The notes below the pieces were generated by a model. It saw only the letters and a list, made by a program, of their open reading frames with translations, did not search any database and was not told the DNA's origin. DNA of 64,000 bases from Melioribacter sp051488665 (lineage in GTDB: Bacteria; Bacteroidota; Ignavibacteria; Ignavibacteriales; Melioribacteraceae): NCBI RefSeq assembly GCF_051488665.1, contig NZ_JBPSEG010000001.1, positions 372,001-436,000 on the forward strand. Reading direction: 5' to 3'. Positions 42,645 to 50,931 of this stretch are shown here, in pieces. Numbering within the stretch: position 1 is the first letter of the stretch; each line of letters starts with the position of its first letter. The position numbers were made by a program, and so were the translations under genes.

Positions 42645-43334
42645 TTAAAAAACAAATGTAATGAAAAACTTTGAACCTTTTCCGTATTCGGATTCAAAAC
42701 CGAGCTGCCCGCCCATCTCTTCGAGCAGTCGTTTACATACAGTCAGTCCCACTCCGCTTCCTTTAACTTTGCTTGTATAGAATCCGGACAATATTTTTTC
42801 TTTGTCTTCGTCTTTAATGCCGCACCCGAAATCTTCGACTTCCCATACGATTTTTTTGTTTTCCGGAGTTTCGCTGTAGAACGTCCTAACATAGATATCG
42901 CTCTTATCTTTCGAAGCTTCAATACTGTTGTTAATCAGATTGAGCATCACCTGCAGCAATTTATTCTCGTTGATATTTATTTCGGGTATGTCCGGGTCGA
43001 ATTCTTTAATAATATTGATGTTCCTTTTGGAAGCCGTAAAAGAAATAATATCGATGGCTCTTTCGGCGATCGTATTAATAGAAACGCTTTTCTGGCGGTC
43101 TCCCGATTTCCGGGTGAAATCGAGTACGTCGCTGATAATAAAATTAATCCGTTCGAATGCTTCTAACGAAGAGGCGACCGATTCTCTCAGTTCGGAAGAA
43201 AGCTCTTTTTCGAACATATTGAGATAGTCGAGATTCAATTTAATGACAGTAAGAGGGTTGCGTATTTCGTGCAACAAACCTGCCGTTAACTTTCCTAATA
43301 AAGTCAGTTTATTATTCTGGATATAATCTTCCAA
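42645..43334 (-). CDS. Sensor-less histidine kinase core
   Basis: 229 residues containing only the kinase core: H box LLHEIRNPLTV (His22), N box MLNLINNSIEAS, G1 VEDFGCGIKDEDKE, G2 KGSGVGLTVCKRLLEEMGGQLGFESEYGKGSKFFITF. The start is a TTG at 43334 (TTG GAA GAT TAT) with AGGG nearby; an in-frame stop lies just upstream. No transmembrane or PAS sensor is present, so it is a cytosolic kinase that must receive its signal from another protein. It heads the regulator/outer-membrane-protein operon. Confidence 0.9.
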   Translation of the reverse strand: MEDYIQNNKLTLLGKLTAGLLHEIRNPLTVIKLNLDYLNMFEKELSSELRESVASSLEAFERINFIISDVLDFTRKSGDRQKSVSINTIAERAIDIISFTASKRNINIIKEFDPDIPEININENKLLQVMLNLINNSIEASKDKSDIYVRTFYSETPENKKIVWEVEDFGCGIKDEDKEKILSGFYTSKVKGSGVGLTVCKRLLEEMGGQLGFESEYGKGSKFFITFVF

Positions 43335-43440
43335 AACCCTATATTACCCTTTTATTGGAACCACCTGTACTAATATATAATCCAATCACTTGCAGCAAAG
43401 TTACAAAAAGATTTTTTTATTAAAAAATGTCAGACCCGAA

Positions 43441-44385
43441 TTATTCATTAGTTCCGTTTGATTTATAAGAACGGATAGTTTCTTCCAGCGCGGTCTTAAG
43501 ATTTATTCCGGGAGCAAAACCGAGTTCGGATATCGTTTCAGAAATCGAAGCGGCGCTGTGTTTAATGTCGCCGGGACGTTCCTCCAGATACACAATCTTC
43601 GAATCGCTGCCGGTAATGTCGATAATCATCCGCGCAAGGTCGTTTATAGTAATACTGTCGCCCGTAGCCACGTTATAAGTTCCCTGTGCGATTTGCGATT
43701 CCGCTGCCAAGATATTCGCTTTTACGACGTCTTTGACATAAATAAAATCGCGCGTTTGATTGCCGTCGCCGAATATGGTTATATCTTCGCCTTTTAGAGC
43801 TTTCGTAATGAAAATCGGCACAGCCGCTGCATATTGACTTGCGGGATTTTGCCTTGCCCCGAATACATTGAAATACCGCAGCGCTATTCCGTTGACTCCG
43901 AATTGTTCATGATACATTTTAAGATAAAATTCTCCGTCGAGCTTTGTAATGCCGTATGTCGATTTTGGAAATACGGGCGAATGAATCGACTTCGGGAGTT
44001 CCGGATTGTCGCCGTATACCGCTGCGGAACTGCTGAATATTACTTTCTTGATTTTATTTACTTTCGCGGCTTCGAGTATATTTATCAGTCCGCCCACATT
44101 AATATCGATACATTCTTCGGGATTTTCGATCGATTCTGGCACAGATATAACCGCCGCAAGATGATGCAGATAATCGGCGTCTTTTGTTGCTTCGAACACC
44201 AATTCTTTGTCTGTTATGCTGCCATTATGAAAAACAATCCCGTCGAGTTTTTCGATATTGGAAAGGGAGCCGGTTCTGAGATTGTCTATGACATGAACTT
44301 CGGCGTCTCTTTCGAGCCAGGCTTCGGCAATATGGCTGCCTATAAAACCGGCTCCTCCTGTAATAACTATCTTCTTCTTATTCAT
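43441..44385 (-). CDS. NAD-dependent sugar-nucleotide epimerase (extended SDR)
   Basis: 314 residues, UDP-glucose/GlcNAc epimerase family: GGAGFIGSHI (10-19), HLAA, SSSAAVYGD, Tyr-x3-Lys YGITK, and RYFNVFGARQNP. It interconverts UDP-hexoses or acts on a related sugar nucleotide for envelope polysaccharides; WbpP/GalE-like. It overlaps htpG by 8 nt, so the two share a transcript although their functions are not linked. Confidence 0.92.
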   Translation of the reverse strand: MNKKKIVITGGAGFIGSHIAEAWLERDAEVHVIDNLRTGSLSNIEKLDGIVFHNGSITDKELVFEATKDADYLHHLAAVISVPESIENPEECIDINVGGLINILEAAKVNKIKKVIFSSSAAVYGDNPELPKSIHSPVFPKSTYGITKLDGEFYLKMYHEQFGVNGIALRYFNVFGARQNPASQYAAAVPIFITKALKGEDITIFGDGNQTRDFIYVKDVVKANILAAESQIAQGTYNVATGDSITINDLARMIIDITGSDSKIVYLEERPGDIKHSAASISETISELGFAPGINLKTALEETIRSYKSNGTNE

Positions 44386-46297
44386 TATTTCCTTTTGTCG
44401 AGTAATCGATGTACCAGGAACTCGATTCTTCCAGATATTTGTTCGCCAGCGACGTAAAATAATGGGGATCGGTCAATTCTCCGTCGTTGAGCAGCGAAAT
44501 ATAATAAAGCTGTTCGGTAACTTCCCGGATTACTTTGTCGTTGGAATCTTTCTTAAAGACTTCCAGCAAATTTCTGATTAATTTATTGTTGGGATTTATT
44601 TCCAGACGTTTCTTGCTCGGTTGCATTTCCTTATTCGTCATTCTCAGAATTTTTTCCATCGTTGAAGTCAATCCGTCGTTTGTCGATACAAGGCACGCCG
44701 GACTTTCCACGAGCCTTTGAGATTCAACCACGTCTTCAACTTTATCTCCAAGTATTTTTTTCATTTTAGCAAGCAGACTGCTGAAATGTTTTTTATCGTC
44801 TTTGCTCAACTCTTCTTTCTTCTCTTCGGATTGTTTCTCATCGTTTTTAATATTCTCCAGCGCTTTTGCGTCTGCGTTTTCGATCGACTTAAGAAGAAAA
44901 TCCTTGTACTTGCCGATTGAATTTACTACCAGTTCATCGACGGGTTCGTAAAGGCAAAGGACTTCGATTCCTTTATTTTTAAAGATTTCGATGTGCGGAT
45001 TACTCAAAATGGCTTCGCAGTTAGGCCCGCTTGCATAATAAATTTCTTTTTGATTTTCTTTCATTCTGCCGACATAATCTTCGAGGGAAATCACTTCATC
45101 GGCGTCTTTGCATAAAGAAGAATTGAAGCGGAGCAGTTCGATATATTTTTCCCTGTTGCCGAAATCGACATAGCCGAGCTTGAATATTTTCCCGTGTTCC
45201 TTCCAGAAATTTTCATATCCTTCTTTGTCGTTTTTGGCTTTCTCCGCAAGATACGAAAGCACGGTTGAAGTAACGCTCGACGCTATCTTATTAAATATTA
45301 CATTTTCCTGGAGGGTTTCTCTGGATATATTGAGAGGCAGGTCTTCCGAATCGACAACGCCTTTAACAAAACCGAGATATTCCGGCAGAAGGTCTTTATT
45401 CTTATGCTGAATGAGAACTTTTCTTACGTAGAGATCCAATCCGTAATTGTCCCTGTCGAGCCAGAAAAATTCGTCGCTCTTCTTCGGGATAAACAGCAGA
45501 GCGTTAAATTGAATCGGAGCGTCGATAGTTTTATGAATAATATCCGCAGGCGGCTCGGCGTCGTGCGTGAGAAATTTATAGAATTCTTCGTACTGCTCTT
45601 TGGTAATAGCGCTCTTGGGTTCTTTCCAGATTGCGGAAACCGTATTTATTTTATCGTTTTCAACGTAAATAGGGAATGAAATGAAGTTAGAATGTTTTTT
45701 AATAATCGATTCCAGGCGCCACTTTTCGAGGAATTCTTCGGCATCATCTTTTAAAAATACTTTGATGGAAGTGCCTCTGGGCAATTCTTTTTCCAGCGCC
45801 GTCACTTCATATTGTCCCAAACCGTCGGAGCGCCATTCAACGGGCTGGTCTTCTTTCCGGTATGAACGCGAAGTAACAATAACTTCCTTTGCCACCATAA
45901 AAACGGAGTAAAATCCGATTCCGAAACGTCCGATAATATTAGTGGCGTCTTTCGAATCGGCAACCATCTTTAGAAATTCTTCCGTTCCTGACTTGGCAAT
46001 CGTGCCGAGATTCTTGGTGATTTCATCGTAATTCATGCCGATTCCGGTGTCGGAAACCGTAATCGATTTATCGTCTTTATTTATCGTAATTCTGATTTCG
46101 AGAGGCAATTCCGGATTTATTATTTCCGAGCCCCTGGTGGTTTCGAAGCGCAGTTTATCGAGCGCATCGGAGGCATTCGATATTAATTCCCTCAGAAATA
46201 TTTCCCTGCTTGTGTATAAAGAGTGGACCAAAATGTCGAGCAGTTTTTTAACTTCGGCTTTGAATTTGTACTTTTTAGCGGTATGCACTTCTCCCAT
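44378..46297 (-). CDS. htpG: Molecular chaperone HtpG (bacterial Hsp90)
   Basis: 639 residues, ordinary Hsp90 length. N-terminal ATPase domain: LRELISNASDALDKLR, VSDTGIGMNYDEI, IGRFGIGFYSVFMVA and GTSIKVFLKDDAEEFLE; middle domain with LPLNISRETLQEN; and a C-terminal dimerisation part ending in DYSTKGNNE. A heat-shock chaperone in the cytoplasm. A promoter of Bacteroidota type lies 43-73 nt upstream; no CIRCE-like repeat was seen. Confidence 0.97.
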   Translation of the reverse strand: MGEVHTAKKYKFKAEVKKLLDILVHSLYTSREIFLRELISNASDALDKLRFETTRGSEIINPELPLEIRITINKDDKSITVSDTGIGMNYDEITKNLGTIAKSGTEEFLKMVADSKDATNIIGRFGIGFYSVFMVAKEVIVTSRSYRKEDQPVEWRSDGLGQYEVTALEKELPRGTSIKVFLKDDAEEFLEKWRLESIIKKHSNFISFPIYVENDKINTVSAIWKEPKSAITKEQYEEFYKFLTHDAEPPADIIHKTIDAPIQFNALLFIPKKSDEFFWLDRDNYGLDLYVRKVLIQHKNKDLLPEYLGFVKGVVDSEDLPLNISRETLQENVIFNKIASSVTSTVLSYLAEKAKNDKEGYENFWKEHGKIFKLGYVDFGNREKYIELLRFNSSLCKDADEVISLEDYVGRMKENQKEIYYASGPNCEAILSNPHIEIFKNKGIEVLCLYEPVDELVVNSIGKYKDFLLKSIENADAKALENIKNDEKQSEEKKEELSKDDKKHFSSLLAKMKKILGDKVEDVVESQRLVESPACLVSTNDGLTSTMEKILRMTNKEMQPSKKRLEINPNNKLIRNLLEVFKKDSNDKVIREVTEQLYYISLLNDGELTDPHYFTSLANKYLEESSSWYIDYSTKGNNE

Positions 46298-46339
46298 ATC
46301 TCCTCCCCGTATTATGAAAAACCATACAAAATGCTACCG

Positions 46340-46370
46340 CAAAAATAAGGATGATTCGGCTCAGCTTCAA
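46340..46370 (-). promoter_or_regulatory. Promoter of htpG (TTG-N20-TATTTTTG)
   Basis: Minus strand TTG at 46370-46368, 20-nt spacer, perfect TAnnTTTG (TATTTTTG) at 46347-46340. The ribosome-binding site GGGGAGGAG lies just before ATG. Confidence 0.65.
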
Positions 46371-46384
46371 TTCGAAGCGTGCAT

Positions 46385-46552
46385 TTAAGATTTGTCGTTT
46401 TCGGAATTGTTGTCGTCTTCGTTGATGGCTTTCTTAAAAGATTTTACTCCCTGTCCCAATCCCCTCATCAGTTCCGGTATTTTCTTGCCTCCGAACAATA
46501 AAACAAGCACCAAAACTATCAGGATAATTTCCGTTGCGCCTAAATTTCCCAT
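46385..46552 (-). CDS. tatA: Twin-arginine translocase subunit TatA/E
   Basis: 55 residues, MGNLGATEIILIVLVLVLLF followed by GGKKIPELMRGLGQGVKSFKKAINEDDNN. One membrane helix and then the amphipathic helix with FGGKKIPEL and GxGxxxxxFKK, the hallmark of TatA. It forms the pore that moves folded proteins across the inner membrane. tatC is not in the window. It has GGTGAAAG before the ATG. It lies 52 nt downstream of the porin/FMN-binding operon and could be its last gene. Confidence 0.93.
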   Translation of the reverse strand: MGNLGATEIILIVLVLVLLFGGKKIPELMRGLGQGVKSFKKAINEDDNNSENDKS

Positions 46553-46604
46553 CTTTCACCTCTTTTTTACGGACAAAAGATAATAAAAAAAATTCATTCC
46601 TTCA

Positions 46605-47096
46605 TTATTTTTTTATAAAGCAAATTTCAAAAAAAGAGACCGCAACCATAACGTAAAACGACGCAAACATTAATAGAGACGAAATAAAAGTAAGATAAAC
46701 AAAAGAAGGACTGTAGAATCTGATCAACCAAATCGATCCGAAGGATATCAGAAGAGAGATTAGAGGCTCCGTCATTAGCAGAACTTTCCATTTGCCGTCG
46801 ATAAGCGAATTAAAATAAAAGATAAGTCCCACTGTAAAAAACACAAACGAAAGCCCGAGTATATGATTGTGAGTAGTTATTATGAGCTCGGATATCGGTT
46901 TAGGATATGCTTCCTGAATGTCAAATTCGTCGTCCGATTGAGAACCGGCAAACCTTTCAACCACGCCTTCGGTCGACATATGAGTTGTGTGCCTTACAAA
47001 CAATACGCCGATACTGACCCCGGCAGTAAGCGCAATCAAATACGCGGCAAGAAAAAGTTTAAGAGTTTTATCCAGTTTTTTCAGTTTGAGATTCAT
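46605..47096 (-). CDS. Four-helix membrane protein with conserved histidines, unknown function
   Basis: 163 residues with about four transmembrane helices (13-35, 72-94, 104-121, 127-155). Histidines sit at the ends of helices 1 and 2 (FVRHTTHMSTEGV and ITTHNHILGLSFVF) in a spacing that could ligate a heme or metal. The loop between helix 1 and 2 contains an acidic run (QSDDEFDIQEAYPKP). It overlaps the FMN-binding gene by 4 nt, so it is likely the membrane partner of that protein. No known family recognised. Confidence 0.75.
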   Translation of the reverse strand: MNLKLKKLDKTLKLFLAAYLIALTAGVSIGVLFVRHTTHMSTEGVVERFAGSQSDDEFDIQEAYPKPISELIITTHNHILGLSFVFFTVGLIFYFNSLIDGKWKVLLMTEPLISLLISFGSIWLIRFYSPSFVYLTFISSLLMFASFYVMVAVSFFEICFIKK

Positions 47097-47620
47097 AAAT
47101 CGGATTTGATAATACTTATTAACTCGGTTAATTTGGCTATACCTCTGGTAACAGACCCGGCGGAAATTGTAGCGCCGCTGATTGAATTAATATCTTTGCC
47201 AAGCTCGAAAGACGACGAAGCGTCTTTTCCGAAAAATTGCTCCAGCCAGCTTTTTTCCTTTACCGCGCCGCCGTATGATTCTCTGTATTTTATGATTTCC
47301 GCATTTATTACTTTTGCATGTGAATCGAAAATTACGAGGAAAGTAATCGGAAGCGATTTGCCGTAGACATTGTCCATTACCGCAACGGCATGCAAAGCGT
47401 CTCCCCGATAGATTTTCCACATGTACAAATTATCCCGGAAAAATTTCTGCCGGTATTTATTCTCCAGACTTGTTTTAATTTCGTTCGGGATATCGAATTT
47501 AATCATTTCCACTTTAAAGCCGGAGCCGAAAAAACTTTTGACAGTCCTTTCGGCTTCTTCTTTAATACCGGCGTTAACAGCGCTGAACAACAATAAATAT
47601 ATAATAAAGAATCTAGTCAT
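47093..47620 (-). CDS. Exported FMN-binding domain protein
   Basis: 175 residues with a signal peptide (MTRFFIIYLLLFSAVNAG). The C-terminal half is an FMN_bind domain: NLYMWKIYRGDALHAVAVMDNVYGKSLPITFLVIF, and the flavinylation motif SGATIS at 148-153. In NqrC/RnfG-type proteins FMN is attached to the Thr at the last position of SGATxT; here that position is Ser153. It would carry electrons in the periplasm. The apbE transferase is not in the window. It follows the porin gene by 7 nt. Confidence 0.87.
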   Translation of the reverse strand: MTRFFIIYLLLFSAVNAGIKEEAERTVKSFFGSGFKVEMIKFDIPNEIKTSLENKYRQKFFRDNLYMWKIYRGDALHAVAVMDNVYGKSLPITFLVIFDSHAKVINAEIIKYRESYGGAVKEKSWLEQFFGKDASSSFELGKDINSISGATISAGSVTRGIAKLTELISIIKSDL

Positions 47621-47627
47621 AAATTTT

Positions 47628-48692
47628 TCAGAACATATAACCGACGCCTAAGTTGAAGAGAGTGGTCTCTTGCGAACCGAGTTCTTTGGTGCGCATTCCA
47701 TAGTCTGCCTTAAAAACTACTTTGTCTAACGGTTTTACCGAGCAGCCGACCATCCAGTAAGTATAGTGATTAGCCTTTTCTGAATCGCCGCCGGCGACAG
47801 TTGACGCCGCGGTGTTATAATCGGAATACCTGACAAAAGGAATTACTTTCGTTTTCCAATTCAACAGACCCGAAATATCGTAACCCAAGTCGACATAAAA
47901 TCCGTTGGATTTTTTCAAATTATATTTTTCATAGTCTATATTGCCGTATTCAAAAACAAGGTAAAGATTATTCATCTGGTACGCAGCATGAACTTCATAA
48001 ATCGAAACGGCGTTTTGCGACGTGTCGCCCGTAGCGTTGTTGTAAGTGTAAGAGCCGCCGACTCTCAAGCCGTTGAATCCGAGATAATCGACCCGCAGAT
48101 TATATAACAACTCTTCGGCGTCGGCTTTATATCCTTTAACTCTTCCGCTTCGGATTGCATTCGATTCGCTGAACTTATCGCTGTTGAGCCCTTCCATGAT
48201 GGTCAGTTTATAGTCAAACGACTTATAATTTCCGAAGAAAGCAATTCCATTGCCAAACCACGTTGTGGGAATTATTTTATTATGATATTCCGGGCGTTCA
48301 ACCCCGAAGAATAACGGAGGTTCGTGATATTCGTTAATCAACCCAACCGAAGGCAAAATTACGCCCGCCTGAAATCCGAACCAATCGGCATGACGATATT
48401 CTACATATGCCTGCTCGAGCTCAAGTTCTCCCTGACCGCCTTGCACAAAATTATGCTCCAGCTCTACTTCCGACTTGAAAGACCATTTTTCATTGAAATT
48501 ATAGCTGAGAAAAGTTACGAACCGATGAAAATCCAGAGTCTTTGAAGCCTTTGAATTTTCGGCTTTCGAGTAATTGTAATGGAGTTCTCCGTATCCGCCA
48601 ATTGTAGCTTTGGATTCAAAAAACTCGTCGGTTTGAGCAACAGCAGTTAAACCGAAAGCAAAAAACAACAGTAATGAAAAGTAGAAACGCAT
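47628..48692 (-). CDS. Outer-membrane porin-like beta-barrel
   Basis: 354 residues with a signal peptide (MRFYFSLLLFFAFGLTAVAQ). Strand-rich (GGYGELHYNYSKAE, HRFVTFLSYNFNEKWSFKSEVELEHNF, VEYRHADWFGFQAGVILPSVGLINEYHEPPLFFGVERPEYHNKIIP) and ends in LFNLGVGYMF with terminal Phe, the classical outer-membrane insertion signal. The layout resembles phosphate-selective or alginate-type porins. It leads an operon with an FMN-binding protein and a membrane protein. Confidence 0.85.
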   Translation of the reverse strand: MRFYFSLLLFFAFGLTAVAQTDEFFESKATIGGYGELHYNYSKAENSKASKTLDFHRFVTFLSYNFNEKWSFKSEVELEHNFVQGGQGELELEQAYVEYRHADWFGFQAGVILPSVGLINEYHEPPLFFGVERPEYHNKIIPTTWFGNGIAFFGNYKSFDYKLTIMEGLNSDKFSESNAIRSGRVKGYKADAEELLYNLRVDYLGFNGLRVGGSYTYNNATGDTSQNAVSIYEVHAAYQMNNLYLVFEYGNIDYEKYNLKKSNGFYVDLGYDISGLLNWKTKVIPFVRYSDYNTAASTVAGGDSEKANHYTYWMVGCSVKPLDKVVFKADYGMRTKELGSQETTLFNLGVGYMF

Positions 48693-48743
48693 AAAGAGTA
48701 CCTCCGCATAAATTGATTTTTATTTAGACCATATATAAATTAT

Positions 48744-48774
48744 AAAAAATAATTCTCCAAATTTCTCTTGACAA
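48744..48774 (-). promoter_or_regulatory. Promoter of the porin operon (TTG-N20-TATTTTTT)
   Basis: Minus strand TTG at 48774-48772, 20-nt spacer, TATTTTTT at 48751-48744. Its -33 overlaps the -35 region (TTGACA, 48768-48773) of the divergent TetR-gene promoter, so the two promoters share one element. Confidence 0.55.
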
Positions 48775-48798
48775 TAATTTTATCATCGTGTATTTTTG
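48768..48798 (+). promoter_or_regulatory. Promoter of the TetR-family gene (TTG-N20-TATTTTTG)
   Basis: TTG at 48768-48770, 20-nt spacer, perfect TATTTTTG at 48791-48798. Read as a sigma-70 site it is TTGACA-N17-TATTTT. The -7 box abuts and overlaps the putative operator at 48797-48810. Confidence 0.65.
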
Positions 48799-48810
48799 AA
48801 TTATGATTCA
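48797..48810. promoter_or_regulatory. Putative TetR operator 1
   Basis: TGAAT-N4-ATTCA inverted repeat (TGAATTATGATTCA) directly on the TetR-gene promoter. The same half-sites recur before tolC (49429-49442), and the shared longer form is TTGAATnnTGATTCATT. Confidence 0.6.
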
Positions 48811-48823
48811 TTAATAATTTGAA

Positions 48824-49411
48824 ATGAGAGTAAAAGAAGGAAATAAAGAACGAGACATTCTCGAAGCAGCGGTTGACATCTTCGCCAGGCACGGATTTCA
48901 TAAGGCGAAGATTTCGCAGATAGCCGAACAAGCCGGCGTTGCCACCGGAAGCGTGTATCTGTATTATAAGAATAAAGACGACATTTTAATAAAGATCTAC
49001 AATTCTCTCTGGGAGAAACTTTATAACGAATTGTTAGCAATAACGGCAAACGAAGCCCTCTCCCCCATCGAAAAAATCGACGCTATGATTGACTTGATTT
49101 TCGATATGTTTACGGAAAATCCTTCCGTCGCCATTGTATTTGTAAACGAACAGGAAAATATGAACCGCATCTCTGGTGACAAATATTCGCTTTACTACGA
49201 AAAATTCCTGGACGAAGGCGAAAAAGTAATTAAAGAAGGAATAAGATCGGGATTGTTCAATAAAAACATAGATTTGAAAATATTCCGTCATTTTATCTTC
49301 GGCTCAATACGAAATCTGCTCCATCAGTGGGCTTTAACGCCGGATAAATTACCATTAAACAAAATAAGGCAAAATTTCAAATTTTTGATTAAGCACGGAA
49401 TTATGAAGTAA
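48824..49411 (+). CDS. TetR/AcrR-family transcriptional repressor
   Basis: 195 residues. N-terminal helix-turn-helix (NKERDILEAAVDIFARHGFHKAKISQIAEQAGVATGSVYLYYKNKDDILIKIY, about 6-58) is typical of TetR. The C-terminal ligand domain (IDLIFDMFTENPSVAIVFVNEQENM...) is divergent, as usual. It precedes an efflux operon in the same direction, and palindromes matching between its promoter and the tolC upstream region indicate autorepression and repression of the pump. Confidence 0.93.
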   Translation: MRVKEGNKERDILEAAVDIFARHGFHKAKISQIAEQAGVATGSVYLYYKNKDDILIKIYNSLWEKLYNELLAITANEALSPIEKIDAMIDLIFDMFTENPSVAIVFVNEQENMNRISGDKYSLYYEKFLDEGEKVIKEGIRSGLFNKNIDLKIFRHFIFGSIRNLLHQWALTPDKLPLNKIRQNFKFLIKHGIMK

Positions 49412-49428
49412 TTTTTTTTATTTATTAT

Positions 49429-49442
49429 TGAATACTGATTCA
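49429..49442. promoter_or_regulatory. Putative TetR operator 2 (before tolC)
   Basis: TGAATACTGATTCA, the same TGAAT-N4-ATTCA palindrome as operator 1, 16 nt before the tolC-like ATG. An imperfect -7 box TATTATTG (49423-49430) overlaps it, so binding would block transcription of the pump genes. Confidence 0.6.
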
Positions 49443-49458
49443 TTTTTCGGAATAAATT

Positions 49459-50931
49459 ATGCGACCGGTAAAAATAATTACAGCTTTTCTGTTAATAGCA
49501 AACTTAGCGACTGCGCAGTCGCTCGAACTGTCGCTGAAGGAGTCGATCAGGACTGCAATTGCTAACAGCTTTACGATTAAAAAGTACGAATCCCGCCTGA
49601 AAACTAAAGAGGCGGAGAATAAAAAATCGTGGGGCAATTTTCTTCCCTCCGTTTCTCTGGAAGCGTCCTACACTCATTTGAACGATGATCTCGATATCGA
49701 CCTCAATCCGATCAAAGATGCAATTGTAAGTCTGGAAGCGTCCTCGCAAACGGAGATTAAAAATATATACAACATATTAAACGGTCTACCTTCCATGAGC
49801 GACGCGCAAAAATCAGCCGCCCGGAATCAAATTGCAGCAGGCTTAAATACCCTGCTGCCTCCCTTCAGTATGACGTTTAAGAAACAGGATTTTAAAACGG
49901 CTACATTAGCCGGTTATCAGCCGATTTTTTTGGGCGGCAAACTTTTGGCTGCAAAAAATTATGCCTCGAGCGAATTAAAAGCAGCCGAATACGAGCTTCT
50001 CTCCGCAAAGAACCAATTAAGTTATAAAGTCGCCGACGCATACATGCAGGTTATTCTTCTTCAAAGCATCGTCAAAACGAGACAATCGGTTCTTGACGGC
50101 ATACGCAAGCACAAAGAAGACGCCCGGAAATTGTACAAAGAGGGGATTATCGCTTATAATAATTATTTGAGAGCGGAAGTAGCCTTAGCCGAAGCTGAGA
50201 CGAATTTACTGAACGACCGGAATAATCTCGAACTTGCGCTCGTAAATTTCAAACAGCTCTTGAATATTCCTCAGACTACTGAGATAAAATTCACCGACAG
50301 CCTCATTTACAACGAAACAGAAGTCCAGATAAACGAACTTGAATCCGAAGCGCAAAGCAGACAGCCTTTATTAAATATTATCAGAGAGAAAAAAATTGCC
50401 GCCAGGCAGAGTTATAATCTTGCCCGTTCCGAATTTTTACCGAAGCTGATAGCTTTCGGCAAGTATGAGATGTATCCCGAGTATTTATCATCTCTCGAAC
50501 CGAGGTGGGCTGTAGGCCTTCAACTGAATATCAATTTATTCAACGGTTTCAAAAATTATCTCGATTTACAAAAAGCGAGCTATCTGGAATCCGAAGTAGA
50601 ACAGACAATGAACGAGTCCGTTCAGCTGATTAATTTGTGGATTACAAAATCATACACCGAAGCTAATAACGCTTCCGAAAGATTTAAGAAGCTTGAAGCC
50701 GACATTAAGTTAGCCCGGGAAAATTTGCGGCAAAACGAAAAGAGATTTTTAAACGGAATGGGAACTTCGCTGGAAGTAGTGGATGCGCGGTTGTCGCTCG
50801 AGAAAGCCGAACTCGAGAGAACAGCCGCTTTATACAATTATTATAAATCGTTAGCCGAGCTTTATTATGCCGCGGGCGATTTCGAAAAATTTTTTGACGT
50901 TTGGAAGAATCAGGAGTTTTCACATGAATAA
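49459..50931 (+). CDS. TolC-family outer-membrane efflux protein
   Basis: 490 residues with a signal peptide (MRPVKIITAFLLIANLATAQ). TolC/OEP domain: two repeats of long coiled-coil helices (LKESIRTAIANSFTIKKYESRLKTKEAENKKSWGNFLPSVSLEASYTH and SRQPLLNIIREKKIAARQSYNLARSEFLPKLIAFGKYEMY), the LFNGFKNYLDLQKA motif, and NEKRFLNGMGTSLEVVDARLSLEKAELE at the end. It forms the outer-membrane exit duct of a tripartite pump with the following HlyD protein. Stop overlaps the next ATG by 8 nt. Confidence 0.94.
   Translation: MRPVKIITAFLLIANLATAQSLELSLKESIRTAIANSFTIKKYESRLKTKEAENKKSWGNFLPSVSLEASYTHLNDDLDIDLNPIKDAIVSLEASSQTEIKNIYNILNGLPSMSDAQKSAARNQIAAGLNTLLPPFSMTFKKQDFKTATLAGYQPIFLGGKLLAAKNYASSELKAAEYELLSAKNQLSYKVADAYMQVILLQSIVKTRQSVLDGIRKHKEDARKLYKEGIIAYNNYLRAEVALAEAETNLLNDRNNLELALVNFKQLLNIPQTTEIKFTDSLIYNETEVQINELESEAQSRQPLLNIIREKKIAARQSYNLARSEFLPKLIAFGKYEMYPEYLSSLEPRWAVGLQLNINLFNGFKNYLDLQKASYLESEVEQTMNESVQLINLWITKSYTEANNASERFKKLEADIKLARENLRQNEKRFLNGMGTSLEVVDARLSLEKAELERTAALYNYYKSLAELYYAAGDFEKFFDVWKNQEFSHE

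Noticed and set aside
43834..44457. Open frame of 207 codons on the plus strand
   Set aside because: Antisense to the epimerase and the end of htpG, both supported by strong motifs.
46298..46384. CIRCE/HrcA heat-shock operator before htpG
   Set aside because: No TTAGCACTC-N9-GAGTGCTAA-like repeat. The small GCTTC/GAAGC inverted repeat is too short and lies at the -33 region by chance.
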